Source of the DNA: DYEC01 sp034434695
Lineage (GTDB): Bacteria > Chloroflexota > Anaerolineae > Anaerolineales > Anaerolineaceae
Assembly: GCA_034434695.1 (NCBI GenBank)
Contig: DAOTYY010000070.1
Span: forward strand, 1-28,512
Direction of reading: 5' to 3'
Length of the DNA stretch: 28,512 nt
This document shows positions 1 to 7,660 of this stretch, piece by piece. The translations under genes were made by a program, and so were the position numbers. Under the pieces are notes generated by a model that saw only the letters and a list, made by a program, of their open reading frames with translations, did not search any database and was not told the origin of the DNA. Each line of letters begins with the position of its first letter. Position 1 is the first letter of the stretch.

Positions 1-2
1 AA

Positions 3-128
3 CTTGAACTGCTCAAAGGCAACACCAAACTCAATCACTTTGCTCTCAAATCAAAATTGTACGTACGCGCTATCCAATCGGCTTACGCTGCTCTTCGGGA
101 ACTCAATCCCGTTCAATTGGCTGCGTAA
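3..128 (+). CDS. Transposase, C-terminal fragment (partial, enters from the left edge)
   Basis: The frame is open from the window edge and ends with TAA at 126-128, giving 41 residues that finish with RELNPVQLAA. The stop codon lies inside the outer arm of the terminal hairpin. The identity as a transposase rests on the exact duplication of this sequence in inverted orientation at the other end and on the near-terminal stop. The catalytic part lies outside the window, so family and activity cannot be judged. Confidence 0.55.
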   Translation, partial: LELLKGNTKLNHFALKSKLYVRAIQSAYAALRELNPVQLAA

Positions 129-134
129 GGTGAG
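3..134 (+). mobile_element. 3' end of an insertion sequence (left copy)
   Basis: These 132 bases are the exact reverse complement of the last 132 bases of the window. The repeat contains the 3' end of an open frame that stops 6 bases before the repeat ends, as expected for the transposase end of an IS. Near the end is an imperfect hairpin: 82-91 pairs with 120-129 at 9 of 10 positions, enclosing a perfect 5-bp stem (96-100 with 107-111). The boundary is known only to a few bases, because the terminal CTCAC is common to both copies and could belong to the element or to the targets. The IS family is not recognised. Confidence 0.8.
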
Positions 135-926
135 TATGTAATTTTCCAGAAAATTCTTTACCGCCGCCAATTCATCACGCATCAGCCTTAAGATGGTTAT
201 TGCCACAGTTTGATTCTGCTGTTTTGCGGCGTCCTCCAACTGACTGCAATACTGTGCCAGCGCAGATGCCCCAATTTGATTGGCATTCCCTTTCAGGGTA
301 TGCGCGGCTCTTTTCAGGTCATCAAATTCTTTCTTTTGCGTATATTCGATAATCTGTTTCCACAAATTGAGCGAATCTTTGAGAAACAGCGTAATCAGGG
401 TTTTTACCGCCTGCTCGCCTTCCTCTCCCATCATGGTACGAAATTCCTCCAACACGCGCAGGTCAATTGCCTGTCGCTCTGTTGCGGCTGCTTGTGTTGC
501 AGGAATTTGCCTGCCGGCTGCGGGCTGTAAAGGTTGGAGGGCAATTTCCGCTTGATTTTCCACTTTCTTCAAAAGCTTGATCAGCTCTTCGATCGAGAAA
601 GGTTTTGTCAGGTATGCATTCATCCCGGCGGAAAGATACTTTTTTTGTTCATCCATCGAAGCTTCTGCGGTAACCGCAATGATATAGGGCTGCTTTGCGT
701 CTTGCTTCTGCTGGCGAATCAGCCTGGTAGCGGTGATACCGTCCATCTCCGGCATGTGAACATCCATCAGCACCACGTCGAAATCTTCTTGTTTGATTTT
801 TTCGACCGCTTCGGCGCCGTTTTTTGCCAGTGCCGCCGAATAACCAAACTGCCCCAGCAGCCGCATCATCAGCACCTGGTTACTTTCATTGTCTTCAACC
901 AAAAGAATTTTGAGGCTTGTGCTCAT
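135..926 (-). CDS. Response regulator receiver domain fused to HPt phosphotransfer domain (3' end cut by IS)
   Basis: This is a cytoplasmic phosphorelay protein. Residues 4-120 form a CheY-like receiver with the acidic pair E11/D12, phospho-acceptor D55 in the VLMDVHMPEMDG motif, T86 and K108. After a Gln/Ala-rich linker (about 125-152), an HPt domain follows with its phosphorylatable H209 in the AAHTLKGNA motif. The protein could pass phosphate between a hybrid kinase and another regulator; neither lies nearby. The chosen start is the ATG at 926, giving MSTSLKIL directly before the first receiver strand; the frame is open further upstream but those residues match nothing. No clear ribosome-binding site is seen. 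Native sequence ends at the IS boundary near 135, after about 264 residues; downstream codons come from the IS. The HPt helices look nearly complete, so only a few native residues may be lost. Confidence 0.85.
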
Positions 927-963
927 GTGAAAGTCAGTCTTGACGCTTGCCGTATGTTTTGCG

Positions 964-978
964 ATTATACTGATTATA
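964..978 (-). promoter_or_regulatory. Two tandem TATAAT -10 elements before the receiver-HPt gene
   Basis: On the minus strand TATAAT occurs at 973-978 and again at 964-969, about 40 bases before the chosen start of the receiver-HPt gene. No convincing -35 hexamer was found at the right distance, so this is a weak promoter prediction. Confidence 0.35.
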
Positions 979-1113
979 TAACCCGTCGGCATGATATGGA
1001 TAGACAGTTTTGTAAAGTTTTCCCTGCGCAGACCGATGACGGTTTGGGAAAATACCGCAAACCAGCTTGTGTCGCTGAGTACACAAAAAAGCAGGAGGCT
1101 TTTGAGGAAAAAA

Positions 1114-1461
1114 GATGAAAGGGATAACTGGAAATGGACGCTGATGATTTTACAGCCGCCGCTGGTCACCCAGCCCATCTTTCAGGAGGCGTTGGCGCAA
1201 CTGCGTAAAAAGCGCGGCGACCTGCCCGTCTTTTCCCGTTTGCGCTTAGAGACCTTTGAAGAGGGGCTGTGCGTGCAGGTGATGCACATCGGTCCATATG
1301 CCAGCGAGCCGGAGACGCTCGAGCGGATGCACGCTTACGCCAGCCGGCAGGGATACCGTTCACGGCTGGGCAAGGGCGGCAGGCACCACGAAATCTATCT
1401 GGGTTACCCGCGCAAGAGTGCTCCGTAAAAACTCAAAACCACCCTGCGCCTTCCGATTGAG
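1114..1461 (+). pseudogene. GyrI-like small-molecule-binding domain, C-terminal fragment with internal stop
   Basis: The translation around 1126-1425 carries the C-terminal half of the COG4832-type GyrI-like family: KWTLMILQPPLVT, EEGLCVQVMHIGPYASEP and HHEIYLGYPRKSAP. Full-length members are about 200 residues and end in a motif like APEKLKTVLRxP. Here the frame reads AP, then TAA at 1426-1428, then KLKTTLRLPI in the same frame, so a GAA-to-TAA nonsense change at the usual Glu is likely. The N-terminal half is absent: upstream codons do not match the family and run into the promoter of the divergent receiver-HPt gene. It appears truncated at the 5' side and stopped near the 3' end, and is presumably non-functional. 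The family match is from memory of its motifs. Confidence 0.65.
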
Positions 1462-1497
1462 CGCGCCGCAGACCGAGCGAGCGGGGAGGCGCGGCAG

Positions 1498-2709
1498 TTA
1501 TCCGCTGAGCTGCCGCGCCACCTCTTCGGCGATGACGCGTTCCTCATCGGTCGGGATGAGCAGGATGCGCGTGCGCGATTGCGGATGTTGTATCTCGCTG
1601 ATGCGCTCCGGCGGAGCGAGGCGGTTGGCTTGCCTGTCCAGCAGGACGCCGAGCTGTTCCGCGCCGCTCAGCACCTGCTCGCGCAGCTTCCATGAGCGCA
1701 GTCCAACGTCATCGGTGAAGACGATGGCGTCTGCGCCGTTCAACAGCCAGTGATACGCGCCCAGATACAAGCGCAGGCGGTGAACATAGACCTCAAAAGC
1801 GCTTTGACAGGCAGCGTTGCCCTGTTCGGCGGCGTTGATGATCTCTTCCAGATTGGAAGAAAATCCATCCGAAAGCCCCAGCAAGCCGGATTCATCATTG
1901 AGCAGACGGCTGACCTGATCCGCCGTGTAGCCTTTGCGCACCAGCTCCAGCACGACCTCGGCGTCAATATCGCCGCAGCGGGTGGACATCACCAGCCCGG
2001 GCAAAGGCGAGTAGCCCATGGAGGTATCTGCCGAATGCCCGCTGCGCAGCGCCGCCAGGCTTGCACCGCCTGTGCCGAGATGGCAGAGAATCAGCTTGAG
2101 CTGTTCCAGCGGCTTGCCCAGCCATTCCGCCGCCCGAGCCGAAACATACTGGTAAGACAAGCCGTGAAACCCGTATTTGCGGAAGCCGTATTGCTCAGCC
2201 AGCCTTTGCGGGATGGCGTAGCGGCGGGCGGCTTCGGGCAGATGAGCGTGGAAGGCTGTGTCAAAGACGGCGTATTGCGGCGTTGCGCGCAGCTTCTCCA
2301 GACAGACCTCAATCACGCTGTACGAATTGGGGTTGTGAATGGGCGCCAGCGGGAAGCACTGTTTCAGCCCTGCCAGCGCCTCGGCGTTCAGCCGGGTGGT
2401 CTGATGGAACAGGCTGCCGCCATGCACAAAGCGGTGACCGATGGCGTCCAGGCTCACCTGTTGTTGTGCCAGCAAATCCAGAATTGTCCTGGCGACGTCG
2501 CGGTGCGCAGGGCGCTGCAGGGGAATGCTGCCCTGTTTGCCGTTCATCTCCCAGGATAAGCTGGATTCTGCCTGTGTCTGGGTAGCGACGTTTTTTGCCT
2601 TTCCGCGCGCGATCACCTGCGGCGGGGCGGCTGTGGAAAAGCGATAGACTTTGAAACTCTGTGAAGAACTGCCGCAATTGAAAACCAGGATGTTCGTATG
2701 TGCCTCCAT
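1498..2709 (-). CDS. Acetate/propionate kinase family protein (divergent)
   Basis: At 403 residues this has the usual length of acetate kinase, which interconverts acetate plus ATP and acetyl phosphate in the cytoplasm. The ASKHA-fold motifs are in order: N11 in NCGSSS, R93 in GHRFVHGG, D150 in FDTAFH, H182 in YGFHG, H210 in CHLGTG, R244 in STRCGDID, and the C-terminal TDEERVIAEE with the catalytic-site Glu. Two departures are visible: the second His of the usual FHGTSH motif is Tyr186, and the usual HLGNG is HLGTG. Substrate preference is therefore uncertain (acetate, propionate or another short acid). No phosphotransacetylase gene is beside it. The start at 2709 fits the family N-terminus, but no ribosome-binding site is seen. 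Confidence 0.85.
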   Translation of the reverse strand: MEAHTNILVFNCGSSSQSFKVYRFSTAAPPQVIARGKAKNVATQTQAESSLSWEMNGKQGSIPLQRPAHRDVARTILDLLAQQQVSLDAIGHRFVHGGSLFHQTTRLNAEALAGLKQCFPLAPIHNPNSYSVIEVCLEKLRATPQYAVFDTAFHAHLPEAARRYAIPQRLAEQYGFRKYGFHGLSYQYVSARAAEWLGKPLEQLKLILCHLGTGGASLAALRSGHSADTSMGYSPLPGLVMSTRCGDIDAEVVLELVRKGYTADQVSRLLNDESGLLGLSDGFSSNLEEIINAAEQGNAACQSAFEVYVHRLRLYLGAYHWLLNGADAIVFTDDVGLRSWKLREQVLSGAEQLGVLLDRQANRLAPPERISEIQHPQSRTRILLIPTDEERVIAEEVARQLSG

Positions 2710-2778
2710 AAAGAAGCCGGCAAAGTTGCGCCGCGCCGTATGCGCGGCGGTCGGCTCTGCCGGCGGATTTTCGCCGTT

Positions 2779-2807
2779 ATCTTAATCCAAACACTTCAAA
2801 CTGGCAA
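2779..2807 (-). promoter_or_regulatory. Candidate promoter of the acetate kinase-family gene
   Basis: On the minus strand TTGCCA (2802-2807) and TAAGAT (2779-2784) are separated by 17 bases and lie about 70 bases before the start codon. It is a partial consensus match only. Confidence 0.4.
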
Positions 2808-2942
2808 GCGGTGGAAATCAAACCATCTGAACTTCAACGGACTGAAGGAAGCCATCATTGCTTCATCACGCGCTTTGAGCGCTTGCGGGACTTTACGAAC
2901 TGCTTTTGGGGAAGGCGTGTATCTCTCCAAAAGCTCCTCCAG

Positions 2943-3042
2943 GAGAGGGTTGAAAAACAAAACGCACTCCCAATATGTGGCGGTAAAACAGCCTGTTTTT
3001 CGTATAGATATGCGCTGTATAGGGCTTTTTCAACGCCCTCTC
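2943..3042. repeat. 100-bp inverted-repeat structure in the 333-bp gap 2710-3042
   Basis: The arm at 2943-2957 pairs with 3026-3042 over 15 bp with a 2-base bulge (GAGAGGGTTGAAAAA against its complement). Inside is a perfect palindrome with 7-bp arms around one base (2985-2999, AAAACAG/CTGTTTT). The right arm ends at the stop codon of the zinc-ribbon gene, so the structure could be a transcription terminator, a small MITE-like element, or both. No coding sequence in the gap 2710-3042 looks real. Confidence 0.45.
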
Positions 3043-3588
3043 TCAATTCATTGCGGCAATCGTTGAGCCGCAAAAGTCGCAGACGGCGCTGTGATCATCC
3101 ACCCATTCTGCCATGTCGCTGCGCACGGGTGCGCCGCACTGCGGGCAGGTGGGGGGCAGTTTGCCGCGTCTTGGCTGTGTTCCGGCGGCGGGTTGCGGCG
3201 CAGGCGCAATCTTCGTTTCCTCTTCAAAGCGCTGTGCCGCTTCCTGCAGTGTTCGTTCCCGCAGGTGGTTGGCAAAGCTGTTCTTGAACTCATGCGCCCG
3301 TATGCCCATGCCCAAGCGGGCGAAAAGCTCCAGCGCCAGGTGTGCCTGTTGCAGGGCGTGCGCCTCGTTCTCAGCATCCAGCCAGGCGTGCGCCGCCTGG
3401 GCGTGCAGGTTGGCTGCTTGGCGCGGTCTGCCCAGCGACTGCATCTGGTGGGCTAGCCGGGTGAGGATGACCGCCGCCTGTTCAGACTGCCCAGATGCCA
3501 GAAGCTGACCGGCTTGAGCGATTTCATCTCCAAGCGCGGAGCGGAACATCGGGCGGGTGAATATTCTGCGTAAAGGGCGACGAAACAT
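3043..3588 (-). CDS. Helical-repeat protein with C-terminal zinc ribbon, function unknown
   Basis: This is a 181-residue soluble protein. Residues about 20-115 are Ala/Leu/Gln-rich helices (GQSEQAAVILTRLAHQMQ, ANLHAQAAHAWLDAENEAHA) resembling TPR-type repeats. A Pro-rich linker follows (about 127-145), then a zinc ribbon with two Cys-x-x-Cys knuckles (CPQCG and CDFCG) separated by a short acidic stretch. The architecture suggests a protein- or nucleic-acid-binding adaptor; no enzymatic motif is visible. The start is supported by GGAAGG seven bases upstream. The basic N-terminus (MFRRPLRRIF) is typical of small zinc-ribbon proteins. I do not recognise a named family. Confidence 0.75.
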   Translation of the reverse strand: MFRRPLRRIFTRPMFRSALGDEIAQAGQLLASGQSEQAAVILTRLAHQMQSLGRPRQAANLHAQAAHAWLDAENEAHALQQAHLALELFARLGMGIRAHEFKNSFANHLRERTLQEAAQRFEEETKIAPAPQPAAGTQPRRGKLPPTCPQCGAPVRSDMAEWVDDHSAVCDFCGSTIAAMN

Positions 3589-3625
3589 GGGACACCTTCC
3601 TGAAAGTTTTTAATGGAGTACATTC

Positions 3626-3631
3626 ATTATA
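3626..3631 (-). promoter_or_regulatory. TATAAT -10 element before the zinc-ribbon gene
   Basis: A perfect TATAAT on the minus strand lies 38 bases before the ATG at 3588, in a 109-base gap. No good -35 box is present, so it could be an activator-dependent promoter or chance. Confidence 0.35.
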
Positions 3632-3697
3632 GACCGATGCTCATCTTTTTGGTGCTTTCATGAGGGCTTTTCGAGGTTGGGGGACCGGCACACTCGC

Positions 3698-6034
3698 CTA
3701 TTGCCAGACGACCCAGCCATTCGGCGGGAGAAGGTAGGTAGTTGTCTCTCCTGCGCCAACCCCATCCTGCCGCTGTCCCTCTACTAGAGCGCTGTAGTTT
3801 ACCCATTCAGGCGTTCGTGCCAATGTCACCAGCCAGTTTTGGGTAGGATGCAAATTGACCCAGATCTCTAATCCGTTGTCGTATGCGATCATCACCTGCC
3901 AGGGCTGGTTTTCTATTAAAGCGCGTTCGACGCCGACCATCTCGCCGTTGACATGATAGCGAATGGACAGGGGATTTGCCAAAGCACAGCGCTGGTGCAC
4001 AGAAGCGACCAGCTTGACTTCCTGCTCGATAAACGCCAGCGCTTGCGCTTTCTCGCCGAGCGAGTCGGGGGTGGGAATGTAACCGCCATGACAGAAGGCA
4101 ATTTCACTTGCCATATAGCGGTAGTGTTCCTCATCGGTGTAACCGAACCATTGGGGTTGGTCTCCTTGAGCAAAGAACCAGGGATACAATCCGACGCCAA
4201 AGCTTTGCATCAGCGGATGGATGCGCAGCAAATCAAAATGGACGATGGGCGGTATCAATGTGCCTGCTTGGGGACGGTTTTCATCCTCAGCAATGACGGC
4301 GTCCGCTGTGCCTGCATAGAGGAAGTGATGTCCGCCCTCGCCGATCACGGGAGCTTGATGGGTCTGCCGCTGATGCTGCAATAGTTGGCGGTAAGCCTCT
4401 AGGGTGGTGCGCAGGCGGGCGCTGCCTTGCAATGCGGCATTGTAATCCACTTTTTCGGATGGGTTGACCGCTGTTGAAACGTCGAGGTAGGTTGCGCTGG
4501 TGTGGTAACGGCGGTGAATCTCGGGAGCAAAGCGGGCGGCGGTTTTAACGCTGTGCAGCGGGCTGAGCAAGAAAGATTGCGTATGGGTTGTCTGATTGAA
4601 CCAAGCCGGGATGGGTTTGCCGCTCGAGTCGAGGGCGAGCAGGTCGGCTGAGAAATCAACGGCGTTGGGGTAGTAATCCACATAATTCTCGTGTAAGGCG
4701 AAAAGATAGCCCGCCTGTTGAGCGGCTTGACTCAGTTCTTGCAGCGGGGCGTCGCCGCCCCACAAAGGGTTGGCGGGCAGGACGGAGGGATAACAGTCGT
4801 CATAGCCGCAGCGCTGCCAGTTATGGCGCACCACGATCAGATTAGGAATGCCCTGTTCAGCGAGTTCCTGCAAAAATTGGGCGTCTTCGGCAAAAGGGCG
4901 TTCTGCCCAAAGGTCGAGCAGCACTTTCCCCGCCAGCAGGCGGCGGTATGGCGAGGGGGCGTTGGGCAGGCGCGGCAGGACTTCCGCCAGTGTATCGGAT
5001 ACGGTCATGTAAATCACTTCGTGAAGCGGCTGGCGCGCGGCGAGGGTATTGGGCAGATAATAGGCGGTTTGACTGAACGCCTGTGACGTTTCTGAAATGA
5101 GCTGGTTCATGGGTTCCAATCTTGAGGCGTTACTCACTTGCCAATCGAAATAAGCGGAAAGAAAATGCTCTCGGTAAAGCAGCAGGTTAAAGAGAGGCAG
5201 GTAAGGGATGGCGAGGATGCGCCCGCCCTGTGTCTCTGCGGAGCGGTCGAGGGTGAAGGCGGAAAGCGCTGTAGATGGGGATTCCACCTCCAAATGCAGG
5301 GTCTTGCCTTGAATGGAAAAGCGGTACGTGTAAGGGATGGTGGTTTGTCCGAATTGCGCCTGCCAGAGAACTTCCAACAGGGTGTTGTTGTTCATGAGGC
5401 GGACAGTATGGCGCAACTGTTCGGGTTCGGTTTCCCAAATGGGGATGTCTTGTCCCTGCACCCAAAAGCGAGGACCGCCGTAATGGCTGGGCAGAAAAGG
5501 CGGCTCTTCGCCGATGATGACTTCCAAGTCGTTGAGCGAGCCGCTGCGCGGCGTATAACGGTATTGGATTTGGGTCAGCGCGTCGCGGTATTGCAGGATG
5601 TAAGTTCCGCCTTGTTGGAAGAGACGGTTTTCAAAAGGCATTTCCGGCAAAGGCGGGGCAGTTGTGCTGGAAGAGGAGCTGAACGGCGTTGGGAGGGGTG
5701 TCTGTGTGGACAAGGCAATATTTTCGGATGGCTGAAAGCTGGCAATCTTGGTTGGAGTGGCAGCAGGGCGAAACGCAGGGGAATGGGTGCAGGGTGTGGC
5801 GAAAATTGTTCCATCGTGATAGAAGTTTGCCCAAGCGTAGACCGGCCAATTGGTCACCGTGAAATACAAGCCCAAAACCCCGCCAAAGACTTCAGGTTCG
5901 ACAAATTCCCCCTGCGCTTTGCGCACCGCTCGGCAAGCATCCAATTCGCTTTTCCACTTGAAGTGAAAAGCCAGTCCGGCTGCAATATAAAGAGCAGCTA
6001 GGACAATAAGAAACCGAAAAACCTTCTGAACCAT
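3698..6034 (-). CDS. Membrane-anchored glycoside hydrolase-like protein
   Basis: This is a 778-residue protein with an N-terminal hydrophobic helix (residues 5-24), acting as a signal anchor, and an extracytoplasmic body. A Ser/Thr/Pro-rich linker (about 88-130) leads to a beta-sandwich-like region (about 135-340) and then a probable TIM barrel (about 360-690). Barrel features include the strand NLIVVRHNWQ, the aromatic segment HENYVDYYP, a strand ending YLDVS (D518, a plausible nucleophile) and GEGGHH (E566, a plausible acid/base). This arrangement resembles retaining glycosidases of the GH101/DUF5696 sort, with a beta-sandwich before the barrel and after the barrel a small beta domain (about 700-778). 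The substrate is unknown. Its ATG lies one base after the stop of the 99-residue frame upstream, so the two are probably co-translated. Confidence 0.6.
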   Translation of the reverse strand: MVQKVFRFLIVLAALYIAAGLAFHFKWKSELDACRAVRKAQGEFVEPEVFGGVLGLYFTVTNWPVYAWANFYHDGTIFATPCTHSPAFRPAATPTKIASFQPSENIALSTQTPLPTPFSSSSSTTAPPLPEMPFENRLFQQGGTYILQYRDALTQIQYRYTPRSGSLNDLEVIIGEEPPFLPSHYGGPRFWVQGQDIPIWETEPEQLRHTVRLMNNNTLLEVLWQAQFGQTTIPYTYRFSIQGKTLHLEVESPSTALSAFTLDRSAETQGGRILAIPYLPLFNLLLYREHFLSAYFDWQVSNASRLEPMNQLISETSQAFSQTAYYLPNTLAARQPLHEVIYMTVSDTLAEVLPRLPNAPSPYRRLLAGKVLLDLWAERPFAEDAQFLQELAEQGIPNLIVVRHNWQRCGYDDCYPSVLPANPLWGGDAPLQELSQAAQQAGYLFALHENYVDYYPNAVDFSADLLALDSSGKPIPAWFNQTTHTQSFLLSPLHSVKTAARFAPEIHRRYHTSATYLDVSTAVNPSEKVDYNAALQGSARLRTTLEAYRQLLQHQRQTHQAPVIGEGGHHFLYAGTADAVIAEDENRPQAGTLIPPIVHFDLLRIHPLMQSFGVGLYPWFFAQGDQPQWFGYTDEEHYRYMASEIAFCHGGYIPTPDSLGEKAQALAFIEQEVKLVASVHQRCALANPLSIRYHVNGEMVGVERALIENQPWQVMIAYDNGLEIWVNLHPTQNWLVTLARTPEWVNYSALVEGQRQDGVGAGETTTYLLPPNGWVVWQ

Positions 6035-6035
6035 C

Positions 6036-6335
6036 CTAATCTCGTACCAACAAGATGGCAGGGCGTTCTCCTATCCTTACCCTTTTGGAAGTCCAATGCT
6101 GTCCATGGATGTCAAGGGCGGAAACGTTTTCTCTGTTTAATTCTACAATGCCGTTTTCCCAAACGTTGAGCGTCACCGCTTCAGAAAACCTCAATCCGGC
6201 AACTGCTGTGGTTGCAACCGCTGGATCAATGCTCACGGAGACGTTCGTCGAACCCGGCGCTCCCGGCAGAAAGCCAGCCGGTGCATTGATGCTCAAGGGA
6301 ATGCCCCGCCCCGGCAGGAAACCAAAGATGGTCAC
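6036..6335 (-). CDS. Small protein of unknown function, coupled to the glycosidase-like gene
   Basis: A GTG-started frame of 99 residues ends (TAG) one base before the ATG of the glycosidase-like gene. It is Gly/Pro/Val-rich, with segments such as VSVSIDPAVATTAVAGL, and looks like beta-strands rather than a complete known domain. The frame stays open for 15 further codons upstream, ending in LPNSPRFDP, until a TAA near 6380, and no ribosome-binding site marks the GTG. It may therefore be the C-terminal remnant of a larger secreted protein whose 5' part is gone. No function can be assigned. Confidence 0.45.
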   Translation of the reverse strand: MTIFGFLPGRGIPLSINAPAGFLPGAPGSTNVSVSIDPAVATTAVAGLRFSEAVTLNVWENGIVELNRENVSALDIHGQHWTSKRVRIGERPAILLVRD

Positions 6336-6520
6336 AGGGTCAAAACGAGGGGAATTGGGCAGCCAAGCGAGAATGGAACTTTATTATACCTACCGAATAG
6401 CAAATGAGACCGAGCGCGCCTGCTCACCCAAATCGGCTGCCCGCCCCAGTGCACTGCCAGTGAGGATACCCACGATGCTCCGGACGCTCCAATTGCCAGA
6501 GGGAAGCGAGCCGGTTTTTC

Positions 6521-7048
6521 TCAATCTTTGAAGGAAAAGCTGTCCACAATCTGGTCGTTGATGGGCTGGTGTTCGGCGAAGCTGAAGGGTGAGGTGTGAA
6601 AAGAAAGCACATAAATCACCCCGTCCTTTTCCAGCCAGATGTCGCGAAACTGCCACCAGGGTTCACCCCAGGGACGCTTGTAGATGATTTCATAGCCGGA
6701 AAGCCCGCCCCGCGCAAAGGGCTGCCTTGAAATTTCGACGATCTTCGGTTCGGTCGTTTGATATGCCCGGGTGAAGCGTTCTTCCAGGCCTGCCCCGCCT
6801 GCCAGCGGAGAGGTTGCCACCGCAAAAAAGATGCTGGAATCGGCCAGGCGGGCGTGGTCATGAATCATCACCACCTCGGTCAAGCCAAGATTGTAAAACG
6901 CTCTGCCGTTTTGGGTGATGCCCCAGCCGGCTGGCACTGTGAAACGAAAGCGCTCGGTTTCAAAAACGGTTTCTCTGGATGGCGAAAGAACACACTCTAT
7001 CATGACGATCAGCAAAACTCCAGTCAGCAAAAGCGTTTGTTTTTTCAT
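6521..7048 (-). CDS. Secreted or membrane-tethered PsbP/DUF1795-like protein, function unknown
   Basis: This is a 175-residue protein starting MKKQTLLLTG, with a hydrophobic signal segment (residues about 5-20). A compact alpha-beta domain follows, with FRFTVPAGWGI near its beginning, as in PsbP or DUF1795-type domains that open with a strand and a Pro-Gly-Trp turn. It ends with a helix, QPINDQIVDSFSF, also typical of that fold. The start at 7048 is chosen because GGAGGGG sits eight bases upstream; the earlier in-frame ATG at the ribosome-binding site itself would add only a non-signal stretch. The fold resemblance is by eye and the role is unknown. Confidence 0.65.
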   Translation of the reverse strand: MKKQTLLLTGVLLIVMIECVLSPSRETVFETERFRFTVPAGWGITQNGRAFYNLGLTEVVMIHDHARLADSSIFFAVATSPLAGGAGLEERFTRAYQTTEPKIVEISRQPFARGGLSGYEIIYKRPWGEPWWQFRDIWLEKDGVIYVLSFHTSPFSFAEHQPINDQIVDSFSFKD

Positions 7049-7178
7049 GGGTTTACCCCTCCATGACGCCATCACGAGTCTGACTTAGGAAGATGAGGAT
7101 GATTGGATTATCGCGCCGTTTTCCGCAGCATACGCTGAAAACCGGACAAAATCCTCCTGAGCCGGCGGCACTGTTCGC

Positions 7179-7325
7179 TCAATTTTGGACAGGCGGTGAT
7201 TGCTCTGCCGGCGGGCGGGGCGACTTGAATATCCTGCACAGTAGCCATATCCCGTTTATGCTCAAAGCAATCAGTGCCAGCCAGAAGAGAACCAGAAACG
7301 AAAGCACCAGCGTAAACCGCCAGCC
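7179..7325 (-). pseudogene. In-frame continuation of the membrane protein gene beyond a TAG codon
   Basis: Directly after the TAG at 7326-7328 the same frame stays open for 48 codons. It encodes one strongly hydrophobic helix (TLVLSFLVLFWLALIALS) and a Pro-rich tail ending SPPVQN before TGA at 7179-7181. There is no ribosome-binding site or good start codon for a separate gene. The simplest reading is that a four-helix membrane protein has been split by a nonsense mutation. A short independent peptide or readthrough cannot be excluded. Confidence 0.5.
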
Positions 7326-7649
7326 CTATGCCTCATGTTCGCCCGATGCCAGCCCTGTAATCACTGCCAGCTCCTGCATGATGACCAGCGCGGCTGTTGT
7401 CACCCCAAGACTCCAACCGATGCGCTTACCCTGCGAATGCACCCGCAAAGACGCCCAGAGCAATAGACCGCCGCCCAGAAGGACAAGCGGAAACAACTCT
7501 GCCGGCATGAGATAATCGAACAGGAATCTTCCTCTCGTGATAAGGGCAAGGATGGAAAATACCAGCGGAGCAAGAACCGGAAGCCCTGCCAGCGTTGTGC
7601 CGGCAACTGCCAGCATTTTTGTGAAAACGTCCCTGCGCTTGATGTTCAT
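7326..7649 (-). CDS. Small membrane protein, three predicted helices (possibly truncated by TAG)
   Basis: This is a 107-residue protein starting MNIKRRDVFTKML, with helices at about 10-36, 45-66 and 75-98, a basic N-terminus and a short acidic tail. It starts 11 bases after the NTF2-like gene, with AAAGGGTG as a likely ribosome-binding site, so the two form an operon. Function and family are not recognised. The stop codon is an in-frame TAG followed by coding-like sequence for a fourth helix, so the present product may be shorter than the ancestral one. Confidence 0.65.
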   Translation of the reverse strand: MNIKRRDVFTKMLAVAGTTLAGLPVLAPLVFSILALITRGRFLFDYLMPAELFPLVLLGGGLLLWASLRVHSQGKRIGWSLGVTTAALVIMQELAVITGLASGEHEA

Positions 7650-7660
7650 TGGTGCACCCT

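Noticed and set aside
51..134. Apparent 28-residue C-terminal extension of the receiver-HPt protein
   Set aside because: The same codons appear at the other end of the window fused to an unrelated gene; they are IS sequence, not native coding sequence.
5138..6001. Plus-strand open frame of 287 codons opposite the glycosidase-like gene
   Set aside because: The composition is not protein-like and the minus-strand product has clear secretion and fold features.
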